Below the pieces are notes generated by a model. It was not told the DNA's origin. It did not search any database and saw only the letters and a list, made by a program, of their open reading frames with translations. 64,000 bases of DNA from Benincasa hispida (Eukaryota > Streptophyta > Magnoliopsida > Cucurbitales > Cucurbitaceae). Positions 1 through 10,970 of this stretch are shown here, in pieces. Each line of letters starts with the position of its first letter. Position 1 is the stretch's first letter. Location: the NCBI RefSeq assembly GCF_009727055.1, contig NC_052350.1, forward strand, positions 19,610,797-19,674,796. The letters run 5' to 3'. Both the position numbers and the translations under genes were made by a program.

Positions 1-748
1 ATTAAAATAACATTTTCTTTAAAAAAAATTTTTAAAAAAAAACTCTATTTTCTTCCCTTCTTCTTTCTTCTTCTCCCCTCCCCCTCCCCCCCCCCCCCCC
101 GAGCGTGAAGAAATTCTTTGTGTGCCCTAGCAGCCACCGACCATCTTCTCTCCAGTCGAATCGTGCGTCCGATCGAGTCGCCACCAGTTCGTCGATCATT
201 CGTTCATGGGTCGTCGTTCGCGTAAGCCAGCTCGATCTCGTCAGCAAGCAGCGACCGTCCAGATCTCCTCCGTCGCGCACCTCTCCGCACGTCGATCCCG
301 CTCTCCGGATCCATGCATCTGTCGCCCCTCTGTCCGAAACCCAGCCTCGTTCGCCGCTTCAGTCGCCGTTTCACGTTCTCTCCAGCTGCAGACTCGCACG
401 ACTAGAAACCCAGCTTCATTCGCCACTCGTCCAGCCCACTGTCTGAGCCCAGCCGCCGATCTCCACTGGTCACTGCCTTCCTTCACTGTCGTTCGTCGGA
501 TTTCGGCGAATGTTGGTAAGTTTTTGGTGAGATCAGTTGAGTTTTGAAGGTTTTGGGTTGCCCATTAAATTGTGGATTTTCCTTTTTGTTGATACCTATT
601 ATATTTGGGATTTAGATCCAAGACTGGAGTACTTCAGAGTGCAAACGTGTTGCCAGTGGATTCAAGTTCGTTCGGCAAGTAGTTTGGTAAGCGTTATGAT
701 CCTTGTGTTGGGTTGTTGGGCACCCATTGATTATTGGACTAAAGAATG
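1..748 (+). repeat. Fragment of a Ty3/gypsy-type LTR or leader (uncertain)
   Basis: The stretch has a T/C-rich start with a poly-C run near 80-100, a CpG-rich part (110-500) and then T-rich sequence. The same order (pyrimidine run, CpG-rich part, then GGTAAGTTTT-like and 'gttgatacc' segments) occurs at about 19800-20160 inside the gypsy-type LTR fragment of 19496-21626, so I infer a related LTR piece. Short overlapping open frames on both strands in the CpG-rich part show no recognisable protein. It stops abruptly at 749, where copia LTR sequence begins. An untranslated exon of a host gene lying to the left cannot be excluded. Confidence 0.35.
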
Positions 749-1862
749 GCTGTAAGTACGAACGACCTGTGAAGGATCGACTTACCGATTATGATTAGAA
801 TGGACAAAAATATATCTACAGTAAAGAGACTGCAACTATTGAGCTATAGTGGAATGTCTTGGTAGTTAACGAACAATGATTAATTCGATTTAAAGAGTTT
901 AACCAATTAATTGCAAATCGTTGGAGTTCATGATCTGTAGGTCCATAAGGTCCCTCTACTAGTTCGTAAATTGGATTAGTAAATTAAGTAAATTTGATAA
1001 GATTCGGAATTTTCGTTTAGAATTTAAATGTTCAAATTCGATTAGGGTTTCTATTAATTGTATTTGATACAATTGAAACGTTTAATTTTATCAAAATTAA
1101 ACAAAATTGAAGAGTTCAGAATATTTAAATATTGATTCAAATATTAGATGAGGTGTAATATTATATTTAATATTTGACATTAAATTTAATTAATTGAATG
1201 AGTTTAATTAATTATTCAATTTTAAATTTAAATTTTGAAATTGTTCAAAATTAGAATTTTGATTAATTAAATTTGAATTTATTGAAATTCAAAATTACAA
1301 ATTAAAATTAAAATTGATTTTTTTAAAAATCATATTTTAATTAAATTAAAGTAATCAAAATGCATAAAATTAAAATTGGTTTTAAATTTGAAAGACTAGA
1401 TTTTCCCACTCAAATTTCCACTTTATGCCACTTCAATTTCAATCAAAATTGAAGTGGCATCAGGCATGTTAAGTTAATTGCAAGAAATTTATATATATAT
1501 ATATATATTGAAGTTTTGAATTTCAATTCATTTCTTCATGCAAACTTATCAGCTCCAGAAATTCTGCAGAAAATCTTCCATTCAAACCTTCTTCAATCTT
1601 ATAAAAAACCAGTTCAATTCAATGTTTCCACCACACAATCCTTGTAAGAGAATAGTATAAAAGATATTTCTGGTCTACTTGAAGATTGAAGCATCAATCC
1701 ATGGAATTCAATTGGAATTAAAGAGTGTTCATCAAAGCTATTGTGTTCAACAAACCCTCTTGTGAAATTGTTTTTCAAAAGCATGTTTTAAACTTAAATT
1801 AAGTGTAATTAGAGTGCTTATTGATTCTGATTTTTTCTATTGCATGTTAGTTTACTCTATCA
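749..1862 (+). repeat. 5'-truncated 5' LTR of the outer copia element
   Basis: From about 749 the sequence matches the 3' LTR from about 23408 onwards ('gtaagtacgaacgacctgtg' and so on) and runs to the shared end CTCTATCA at 1862. The first 780 or so bases of the LTR are absent. An (AT)n run lies at about 1490-1508. Confidence 0.85.
1426..1459. promoter_or_regulatory. Perfect 14-bp inverted repeat inside the copia LTR
   Basis: TGCCACTTCAATTT (1426-1439) is followed by a 6-nt loop and its exact reverse complement (1446-1459). The 3' LTR keeps it at 24055-24088 with one mismatch. This is a candidate hairpin in the LTR; its function is unknown. Confidence 0.5.
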
Positions 1863-1864
1863 AT

Positions 1865-1877
1865 TGGTATCAGAGCA
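1865..1877 (+). other. Primer-binding site (initiator tRNA-Met type) of the outer copia element
   Basis: TGGTATCAGAGCA starts two bases after the LTR end at 1862. This is the usual complement of the plant initiator Met-tRNA 3' end used by copia elements. Confidence 0.85.
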
Positions 1878-4067
1878 TGATTTAATCACTCAATTATCGT
1901 TAATTTGAGTTTGGTGGGTGTTTTTCTTAAGTTGTATGAAAATGGTGAACTTATATCGTTTTTCTGAGTTTTGGCATTGAAATCTCCTGAATTATGTTGT
2001 AATTCTTGTAATTGGCTCTTGATTGATGGGTCTTAATGTATGGTTAAGTGTCTGTAATTTGATTGGAGTCGTTAGAGTTGAAATTAGGATGTAATTGAAG
2101 AAAGGAGTGAAGAAGGTCGAGCTACAGAAATTGGATCCTCAGCCACTGCCAAATACTCGAAGCTCGATGGCATATTCGATGGCTTACTCAATGGTATTTT
2201 GTGAAATATTCGATGTTCGATGGCATACTCGATGCCTTACTCGATGGTATTTTGTGAAATACTCGATGCACGATGCCTTAACTCGATGGTCGATGGAGTT
2301 TACTCGATGGTATTTTGTGAAATACTCAATGGTTGATGATGCTTGATGTCATACTCGATGCATAATGCCATACTCAATGGTAATCGATTACTCGAATACT
2401 CAATGCATGATGCCTTACTTGATGGTCAATGGCATTTACTCGATGTTCGATAATGTTTGATGTCATACTTGAAGCACGTTGGCATACTTGATGCTCATAC
2501 TCGATGCACATTGGCATACTCAATGTTTGATGGTACTCGATGGTTTTTTGCTCGGTTCAGCCCATTTTTTACCATTGGAGGTCCGATTCGAGAGGTTCGG
2601 GTCTGGTTCAAGGTAGTTTGAGCAATCCAGAAGTGTTATGGAGCCAATTTTGGTTATTATTTTAATAATTAGTTTTTTATTTTGTTTGCTTGAGAATGCC
2701 AAAACTAAAACCATATCAGTTTGTGTTTAATTATTTATGCATGTGATATATGTTATAATCAAATAAATCTTGTATGTGCATATAGTATGTCATGTAGATT
2801 TAAAATCCCACCATAGGAAGCATATTACATGCATTGAAAGTGTGTTATAAGATGTTATAATATATAGTATGCATGTTTAGGGTTTCATTGTTTTAATATA
2901 AGTATTATATTAAATCATGAGATATCTGATGTACTTTATGGATGCAAAAGCATGTCTAACGTTTTATAAGTTGTTATAAAATTGAATTAAACATTAAGAT
3001 CCATAACAAAGATAAACAGCATGCTCATTTAGGTTAATAACCTGTTTTAATAGCTAAAATATGTCGTTATCTTATAAAATTTGGTTACAAACTCAATCGG
3101 TTCATAAACCTGTCTAAGGCTGGGGGTATTTGAGTTGACGATTTACATAACACCTCCTACCTGGGGATTATGACTGAAATGATGAGCATTGTTAACCGAT
3201 TTTATGAGCTTGCGTGAGTGGTGTGAGGTTTAAAATTAGTTTAAACACCTAGACATCATAGGTTGAAGTCCAAATATAAACATTATACTTGGATAAATTT
3301 ATATAGACTTAGGTTGTTTAAAATTAGCCGTAATAAACCTATGTAAAAGAATACCCAAACATTTAGAACATATCGGTGGGAGATTAACAATATATTCGAT
3401 ATATTGTTTTTAGTTCTCACGTCATCAAGAGTTCACACCGTGAGATTCACGCTCAGTTTCATGTCGTTTTTACTGCGACTGCTCTATTCAGAAAGTGTTT
3501 GCATGGGTCAATAACAAGGTGAATGAGAGAAGTAGTTCATAGTAAGTGGGTGAAGGAAATGTGTCAATATATCCTACGGTCTCCTCCATTAGTTTAAATC
3601 GTGAGATTCCTATGTTGCGCTTACTCTCATTTTTAGGCGACACTAGCTAGTCGTTAACCGCGACGATCCCTTCATAGGATTCGAAACAACCCAAGCTTCA
3701 GAAATGAATAGGGTCTTATAGTTCCGTCTTGAACATTATCTTCTAACTTGGGGTCATGATCATACTGTTCTATAAGATCTGAAAATGGCGGGCCACACTT
3801 ATAAAATTATTAAGTGTTAGTAAGTTCTTGACCGAAAACGGTAGCTAAATGACTGTCGGAATATGAGTTATTCTAGAGATAGTATTTAGTCAAGAATGAC
3901 TTGCTTTAGTGAAGGAATAGTTGACTGTCTTAGGTAACACTTATTCTGACTCACTATAGTATCGTTGCAAATAAATAAAGAAATATGGGTATTTTATTAT
4001 TTCTTTTTTTTACTAAAATTGGATTTAGATGCATAAGTTTAATAGAATTTGTTTAAATTTTTCAGCA
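1878..4067 (+). other. Long untranslated leader of the outer copia element
   Basis: About 2.2 kb separates the primer-binding site from the gag start. No long open frame is present, yet most of it aligns by eye with the inner element's leader (6186-8629), for example 'ctgtctaaggctgggggta' at 3111 and 7670, and the 'cctcctacctggggattatg' segments. The notable exception is the motif island at 2161-2545. A leader this long is unusual for copia. Confidence 0.7.
2161..2545 (+). repeat. ACTCGATGG-type motif island in the copia leader
   Basis: The motifs 'tactcgatg', 'tcgatggcata' and 'tggtattttgtgaaatactc' recur many times with variable spacing. The flanks on both sides align with the inner element's leader, but the inner element carries a different motif (CTAAACGATCGTTTAG type) at this place. 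Confidence 0.75.
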
Positions 4068-4406
4068 ATGTAATTCGATAATACAACTTCTTGCTTCTAA
4101 TAAATTTAATGGAGAGGGTTACTCTAACTGGAAGTCAAACATAAGCACAATATTAGTAGTTGATGACCTGAGGTTTGTTTTAATGGAGGAATGTCCTCCT
4201 ATTCCTAGTTCAAACGCTAACCGAAACGTTCAGGATTCCTATAATAGGTGGGTAAGGGCTAATGAAAAGGCAAAGGTCTATATCTTGGCGAGCATATCTA
4301 ATGTGTTCAGCAAGAAACATGAAGCCATGCCCACAGCTCGTGAGATCATGGCGTCGTTACAGGAAATGTTCAAGAAACTATTATCTTCCGTACGACACGA
4401 GGCTAT
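4068..4406 (+). pseudogene. gag, N-terminal part (outer copia), disrupted
   Basis: Copia capsid start, homologous to the inner element's gag at 8630. The start codon at 4068 is followed directly by a stop and a shifted frame. The readable part begins around 4120 and gives WKSN, then a VVDDLRF-like segment, then YNRWVRANEKAKVYILASIS and MPTAREIMASLQEMF. It breaks off at 4406 where the LTR of the inner element begins, and the next gag residues resume at 14164. The capsid protein would form the virus-like particle. This copy cannot be expressed intact. Confidence 0.85.
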
Positions 4407-6170
4407 TGTTGCGAATTTCCTAGAACTCGCAATTCGTGTTAAACATTCTATTTTATCAATAACAATGACTTGTTGATTTTGCATCTTATTATGAAAATCC
4501 AATAAACGCATCCTTGGTTATAGTCTGAATGCTATAACTTTATGTAGTGACATAAACAGGATTAAGTTGACAGTATATAGCTTAAATGGTCTAATAAGTA
4601 TATGGATGAAATTGGATATCTCATCCTAGAAACACTATTGGATGTGGCCCACTCTGTAATTGTTACAAGAAGTTGTAAGGTGCTACAAATGATGTAATCC
4701 ACAAATCGTTAATGTTGAGACATGAGAGTGGGGACATCCTATGCAATGAGTTTGCATATAGACTGGACCACGAAAAATAGTCATTTTTTTTATAACGACC
4801 GTTTACGGTTAAAACTGACTATTTCATTTACTATATAACCTAGGTTAATCAATGTTAATCCTGAGCTAGCTATAAACTTCTGTTTGTTTAGGATTATCCT
4901 TTGATCTGCAAACGGTGAGAGTAGTCCAATAACACTGCTCAATAAGTTTACCATTTTGGGAATAAAACCGGATGAATAGCTGAGGACGTAGCCTTGTAAG
5001 ATGGAATTCACTCCTACCCTATTTAAGGTTAGAAGATAGGTTGTTCTCTTAAGTACTGACTCCAGGTCTTGAACAAACGGGACCCCGCCTTCTCATGATA
5101 GAGAAAGGATTTGATTCATAGAGATTATGAATCAGAATTGTTCATTAGAGGATCAATAGAACTTAAGGAACAAGATGTAGTCACAAGGGTAAAATGGTAT
5201 TTTTGACCTAGCTATAATTACGAACAACCTATGAAGGATCAACTTACTGATTATGGTTATTAAGTGGACATAATATATCTACAGTGAGGGGATTTCAATT
5301 ATGGGTTATAGTGGAATGTCCCATTAGTTAACGAATGGGGGTTAGATCGGACTAATGAGTTTAGCCGATCAATCTCGAGTCGTTGGAGCCCATGATCTGT
5401 AGGTCCGCGAGGTCCCCCTACTAGCTCGTAAATGGATGAGCTTTAGGTTAGCTTGAGAAATTAATTTAAAACGTTCAAATTAAACAGAACAAGAGAATAT
5501 ATATTTAAATATGATTTAAATATATGAAGATGATTATTGTACAAAAATTAATTTAATATTTGATATTAAATCAATTAATATTTTAAATTAATTTATGAAA
5601 TTAATTTAAGAAAATCATTTTTATGTTTTAAAAAGAAAAAATGGAAAATCGTTTTGCATGGTTGCACAAAATGGAAAATGAATTTTCTCCATTACTTTCA
5701 TTTTCATGCTCACCAAAAGCCATTATCCTCTCTACTTTGATTCTCCAAACATGAGCTGCAAGTCATACACTCCATCTCTTTGCATGTTCATCTACTATAT
5801 ATAAAGAAGATTGGAGTCATTGGAGATGGATGGAATGTAGAATTTTGAGAAAAAATTTTATGTGAAGAAGAAACTGTCTTCTTCAATCGGCTGTTGTGAG
5901 CTCCTCTTGCTTCTTCACATCTTTAAGTTGTTCTTGAGTCCCACAACTCTTCCTAAAGCTCCAAGAGCATAGTAGGGAAGTCTTTGAAGTGGTTCTCGGT
6001 GATATCAAGTGAAGACAGCAGCTGTACAAATGTTTTCTTGGATAGTTAATCAAAGGTATGTTCTGAAAACCCACTTTTTAGAAGAGCATGCTTTAGTTTT
6101 TGCCAAAATTAGTGAATTAGAATGCTTATGGATCCTTGATAATTCCACTGCATGTTATTTAACTCTTTCA
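4407..6170 (+). repeat. 5' LTR of the inner copia element
   Basis: Starts TGTTGCGAAT, ends CTCTTTCA, length 1764 bp. It aligns along its length with 12412-14158. It keeps a stretch of about 45 bp near 4713-4760 that the 3' LTR has lost. Confidence 0.9.
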
Positions 6171-6172
6171 GT

Positions 6173-6185
6173 TGGTATCAGAGCA
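6173..6185 (+). other. Primer-binding site of the inner copia element
   Basis: TGGTATCAGAGCA begins two bases after the 5' LTR end. It is identical to the outer element's site at 1865. Confidence 0.88.
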
Positions 6186-8629
6186 TCTTTTAAGCTTTCA
6201 ATTCGGTCTAATTTTGGCAAGGTGGGTGTTTTTTCATGAGATATATGAAACTGATGCATTGCTATGGTTTTCTGAGATTTGGCTTCTTAATTCTCTTTAA
6301 TTTCTCAATTAAGTTTATAATTGGCTCTTGTTTGATGAGAATTTATGTGTTAGCAAGAGTCTGTAATTTATTTGGAGTCATTAGAGTTGAAATTAAGATG
6401 TAATTGAAGAAACAAGCGAATGAGGTCGAGCTCCTGTTCCAGATCTTTCAGCTTCTGCTTAAATTTGTTGTTGAGGTCCAGTTGCTAAACGATCATTTAG
6501 CTCCATACATTACACGATGAGAAGAAAAGCTAGACGATCGTTTAGTAATATGCGCTGGTCGTTGTGATGTTGAACACTAAATGATCGTGTACCTGCGGGA
6601 GCTAAGCGATGCATTCATTTGCTATACGATATCATTACGCGATCGTTTAGTTTTGTTGTGGGAACTAGACGATACGTTGTTTTTGCTAAACGATGGCGCT
6701 ATATGATTGTTTAGCAACGATGCATGCTAAACGATGCGATGAAGTGCTACGCGATAGCATTGAACGATCGTTTGGTCGTGGAGCTAAGCTATCGTGTATA
6801 TAAATGCTATGCAACGTGATGATGTTCTATATGATAGAGCTATACAATCGTTTAGCTGCGCTGGATACTAAACGATGACTTGAATGCGCTAGGCGATGGT
6901 GTTATGCAATCGCTTAGTACTAAGCGATTGCACTGTGATGGAACTCAACGATCGTTTAGTCCTATGCGATAGAGCTAAACGATCGTTTAACTTTCAGTAA
7001 ACACTTTGCGATCGTGTACTTCCTCTCAACCCAAGGCGATGACACTAGACGATTACCTTCAGGCATTACACGATTGGCCTTAGTAGCACATTGAGGTTGG
7101 ACTGAGAGCAACCAGTTTGACCCGTTTACTCAAGGTCCAGTTCAGCCTCAAATGGTTTTGGTTGGTCCAGTTCAAGTTGTTTTGGGTTCGATTTAGAGCG
7201 GTTCGAGCAGTTTAAAGACGGTTATGAAGTTATTTGTAATAGTTAGCTATTTGTTTGCTTGTTTATACCAAAACAAAAAACCATAACAGTTAGTATTTAA
7301 TTGTTTATGCATAAGATGTATATAATAATTAAATAAATTCATGTATATGCATACAATATGTCATGTAGATTTAAAAGCCCACCGTAGAAAGCATGTTACA
7401 TGTATTGACAGTATGTTATCATCGTTATAATATATAGTATGCATGTTAGGATTATGTTTAATATAATAGTTATATTAGATACCTTTGTTGAATGTTGTGG
7501 ATGTTAAGCATGTCTAAATTTTGTACGTTGTTATAAAATTGGTTAGACGTTTAAAATCCATAACAAAGAACAGTTGCATGCTCACTTAGGTTAACAACTA
7601 ATTTTAAATGTTAAAATAGATTGTTGCCTTATAAAATACGGTTACAAACTGATAACGGTTCATAAACCTGTCTAAGGCTGGGGGTACTTAAGTTGACGGT
7701 TTACGGAACACCTCCTACCTGGGGATTATGACCGAACTATTGAGAGTTGTTAACTAATTTTATGAGCTTGCATGAGCGATGTGAGGTAATAAAATGGTTT
7801 ACACCTAGACATTGTAGGTTAAATCCAAGTAGAAGAGTTATATTTAGATAAACCACTTAGATTTAGGTTGTATGAAATTAGTCGTCATGCCTAAGTAAAT
7901 TACCCAAACATATAGAATACTTCAGTGGGAGATTAACAATATATATGGTATATAGTTATTAGCTCTCAGTTCTCAAGAGTTTACACCATGAGATCCATGC
8001 TTGGCTTCTTGTCAATTTTACCTCGATTGCTCCATACGGAAAGTGTTTGCATGGGTCAATAATAAGGTGAATAAAGGAAGTGGTTCATAGTAAGTGGGTG
8101 AAGGAAATGTGTCAACATTGTCCTACGGTCTCCTCCATTAGTTTGAACCGTGAGATTTCTATGTTGCGCCTACATTCGTTTTTATGCGGCACTAGCTAGT
8201 CGTTGACCGCGGCGATCTCTACGGAGGGTTGTAACATAGGATTCGGAACAACCCAGGCTTCAGTAAAATGAATAGGGTCTTACAGTTTCGTCTTGGATAT
8301 TGTCTTCTCTCTCGAAGGCATATTCATATTGTCCTATAAGATTTGAAAATGGCGGGTCACACTTACAAGAATTACTAAGTGTTAGTAAAGATCTTGACCG
8401 AAAATGATAACAAAAAAAACTATTAGGATATGAGTTATTCTAGATAATAGTATTTAGTCAAGAACTGTCATGCTTTTGTGAAGGAATTCTTGACTGCCCC
8501 ACGGTAGCACTTGTTCTAAATCACATAAGTATCATTGCAAATAAATAAAGATTTATTGGGTACTTTATTACTTTTGCTAAAATTGATTTAGATGCATATT
8601 TAATAGAATTTATTTAAAATGTTTCAGCA
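6186..8629 (+). other. Long untranslated leader of the inner copia element
   Basis: About 2.45 kb without a coding frame lies between the primer-binding site and the gag ATG at 8630. It is collinear with the outer leader except at the motif island 6485-7080. Conserved blocks include the region from 7290 to 8330. Candidate roles are packaging, dimerisation or translation control; none is proven here. Confidence 0.7.
6485..7080 (+). repeat. CTAAACGATCGTTTAG motif island in the copia leader
   Basis: About 600 bp is filled with variants of 'ctaaacgat' and its reverse complement 'atcgtttag', often joined as the palindrome TAAACGATCGTTTA (for example 6976-6989; near-copies at 6530-6545 and 6949-6960). 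Spacing is irregular, so it is not a simple tandem array. The island is CpG-rich while its surroundings are AT-rich. Confidence 0.85.
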
Positions 8630-9490
8630 ATGTCGAACTCGATTATACAAGTACTTGCTTCTGACAAATTTAACAGAGAGGGTTACGCGAATTGGAAATC
8701 AAATATCAATATAATATTAGTAGTAGATGATTTGAGGTTTATGTTAACGGAGGAGCATCCTCCAGTTCCCAGTTCAACGGCAACCCGAAATGTTAGGGAT
8801 GTTTATGATAGGTGGGTAAAGGCGAACGAAAATTCCCGGGCCTATATCTTGGCGAGTATATCTGATGTACTCAACAAGAAACATGAGGTCATGCCCACAG
8901 CTCATGAGATCATGGCATCATTATAGGAGATGTTCGGGCAACCGTCATCGTCTATTAGACATAAAGCCATCAAATATGTGTATGTGACACGTATGAAGGA
9001 TGGGACCAACATGTTGTTCTTGACATGATGGTCCATTTTAACATCGCAGAGGCTCACGGGGCTATGATAGACAAAACAAGTCAAGTGAGCATGATACTGG
9101 AATCTCTTCCTGAGAGCTATCTACCGTTCAGTGTAAATGCTGTCATGAACAAAATCACTTATAACTTAACGACATTGTTGAATGAATTGCAAACTTATCA
9201 ATCAATGATGAAACTCAGGGAAAAGAAATAAATGTTATTTCTAAACCGAAAATTTTTTACAAAGAGTCTATGTCTGGTACGAAACCCGTTGATGATAAGA
9301 AAGTTGGTCCTTCTTCTTCTTCTAAAGATAAAACCATACAGATGAAAAGAAAGGAAAAGGGAAAAAGAAAACTGCTGCGAAGAAAAACAAAAACAAAACT
9401 CCCAAGGGAAAATGTTTCCATTGTGGAGAGGTTGGGCATTGGAAGCGTAATTGCCCAAAATATTTGGCTGAAAAGAAAGCATAAAAGAAT
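8630..9490 (+). pseudogene. gag (inner copia), with CCHC zinc knuckle
   Basis: The capsid frame starts at ATG 8630 (MSNSIIQVLASDKFNREGYA...) and shows the copia gag pattern: YANWKSN near residue 20, YDRWVKAN, then EIMASL ending at a stop at 8924. Coding similarity resumes in other frames at 9025-9231 (LDMMVHFNIAEAHG, then SMILESLPESY) and 9270-9490. A CX2CX4HX4C zinc knuckle (C-F-H-C-G-E-V-G-H-W-K-R-N-C) is intact at 9413-9454, but not in the frame of the long ORF there. Lys/Ser-rich linkers precede it, as usual for nucleocapsids. At least one stop and two frameshifts make it a pseudogene. Confidence 0.88.
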
Positions 9491-9525
9491 AAATAAGGTA
9501 AATATGATTTACTAGTTGTTGAAAC

Positions 9526-9950
9526 GTGTATAGTGAAAAATTCTCACCTTACCTATATATTAGATTCAGGCGCCGCTAATCATGTTTGCACTTTTCTACA
9601 GGAAACTAGTTCTTGGAGAAGACTTTCTGAATATGATATGACTTTCAAGATGGGCATAGATGGAGTCATTTCAGCTTAAGCAGTTGGAGATGTGAAGTTG
9701 TTTTTTGGAGATTCTTTTATCTTACTCAAGAATGTGTTCTTTGTACCTAAGATGAAAAGAAATGTGATCTCCATTTCTTGTCTTTTAGAGAATATGTACA
9801 GTGTATCTTTTGAATATAATGAAGTGTTTGTTTATTTAAGAGGTGTTCATATTTGTTCTACTAGACTTGCAAATAACTTATACATATCACAACCAACGGA
9901 AGCAAAATCTATTTTAAATATAGAGATGTTTAAAACGGCTGAAACTCATA
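9526..9950 (+). pseudogene. pol: aspartic protease region (inner copia)
   Basis: The protease catalytic motif D-S-G-A (9563-9574), in the context YILDSGAANHVCTFL, is followed by TSSWRRLSEYDMTFKMG. A stop interrupts at 9677 (VISA*AVGDV). The region continues as LKNVFFVPKMKRNVISISCL, matching the C-terminal part of copia protease and the spacer before integrase. The enzyme would cleave the Gag-Pol polyprotein; the in-frame stop prevents this. Confidence 0.85.
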
Positions 9951-10970
9951 ATAAAAAGCGGAAAATTTCTCCTAATGCCTATCTTTGGCACCTCAGGCTT
10001 GGTCACATTAATCTCAACAGGATTGAGAGATTGGTAAAAAAAGGGTCATCTAAATCAGTTAGAAGACAGTTTCTTACCTCCATGTGAATCAGTCTTGAGG
10101 GAAAAATGACGAAAAGACTTTTTTCTGACAAAGGTCTTCATGCCAAAGAACCTCTTGAACTTATACATTCAGACCTTTGTGGTCCGATGAATGTTAAAGC
10201 TCAAGGAGTATATAAGTACTTCATTAGTTTTATTGATGATTACTCTCGATATTGCTGTATTTACTTAATCAATCACAAGTCTGAAACTCTTGAAAAGTTC
10301 AAAGAATTTAAGGCTGAGACTAAAAAAACAGTTAAGTAAAAGAATTAAAACACTATTTGTAATTCCAAAACTATCTAGTAGATCATGGAATTCAATCCCA
10401 ACTCACAGCACCTAGAACACCACAACAAAACGGTGTTGCAGAAAGGAGAAATCAAACCTTGTTGGACATGGTTCAGTCTATGATGAGTTATGCTCACTTA
10501 CCTTAATCCTTTTAGGGATATGCAGTACAGACTGCAGTTTATATTCTGAACATTGTTCCATCCAAAAGTGTTTTAAAAACACCATAACAATTGTGGAAAG
10601 GACACAAAGCAAGTTTACATCATTTCTGTATCTGGGGTTGTCCAGCACACATGTTGGTACAGAATCCTAAAAAATTGGAAACACGTTCGAAATTATGCCT
10701 ATTTGTAGGATATCCCATGAAACAAAAGGAGGATACTTTTATGATCCCCAAGAAGATAAAGTGTTTGTATCGACAAATGCAACTTTCTTGGAAGAGGATC
10801 ATATTAAAAATCATCTAGCTCGCAGTAAACTAATATTGCAAGAACTGTCTAAAGAGTTATTGATCAAGCTGGTCCATCAACAATGGTTGTTGTCTTGTCA
10901 AGTCCATCCCAAGAGTTGGGAACGCCTCGTCATAGTGGAAGGGTTATTCAACAACCTGAACGCTACATGA
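9951..10970 (+). pseudogene. pol: integrase (inner copia), deleted and frameshifted
   Basis: The pre-integrase zinc-binding start WHLRLGHI lies at 9986-10009. The catalytic core follows with IHSDLCGPM (first Asp codon 10172-10174) and FIDDYSRY near 10230. After 10339 a segment present in the outer copy (the region around its GEYMDLQFHNY) is missing, so the second catalytic Asp is lost. The third-motif region 'PQQNGVAERRN' (about 10417-10450) remains, followed by stops near 10505. The C-terminal part gives LWKGHKASLHHFCIWGCPAH and CLFVGYP. The intact enzyme would insert the cDNA into the genome. Confidence 0.85.

Noticed and set aside
105..547. Overlapping open frames on both strands in the CpG-rich part at the left edge
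   Set aside because: Three overlapping frames of similar length, low-complexity composition (Arg/Ser-rich) and no recognisable domain; the sequence resembles an LTR leader.
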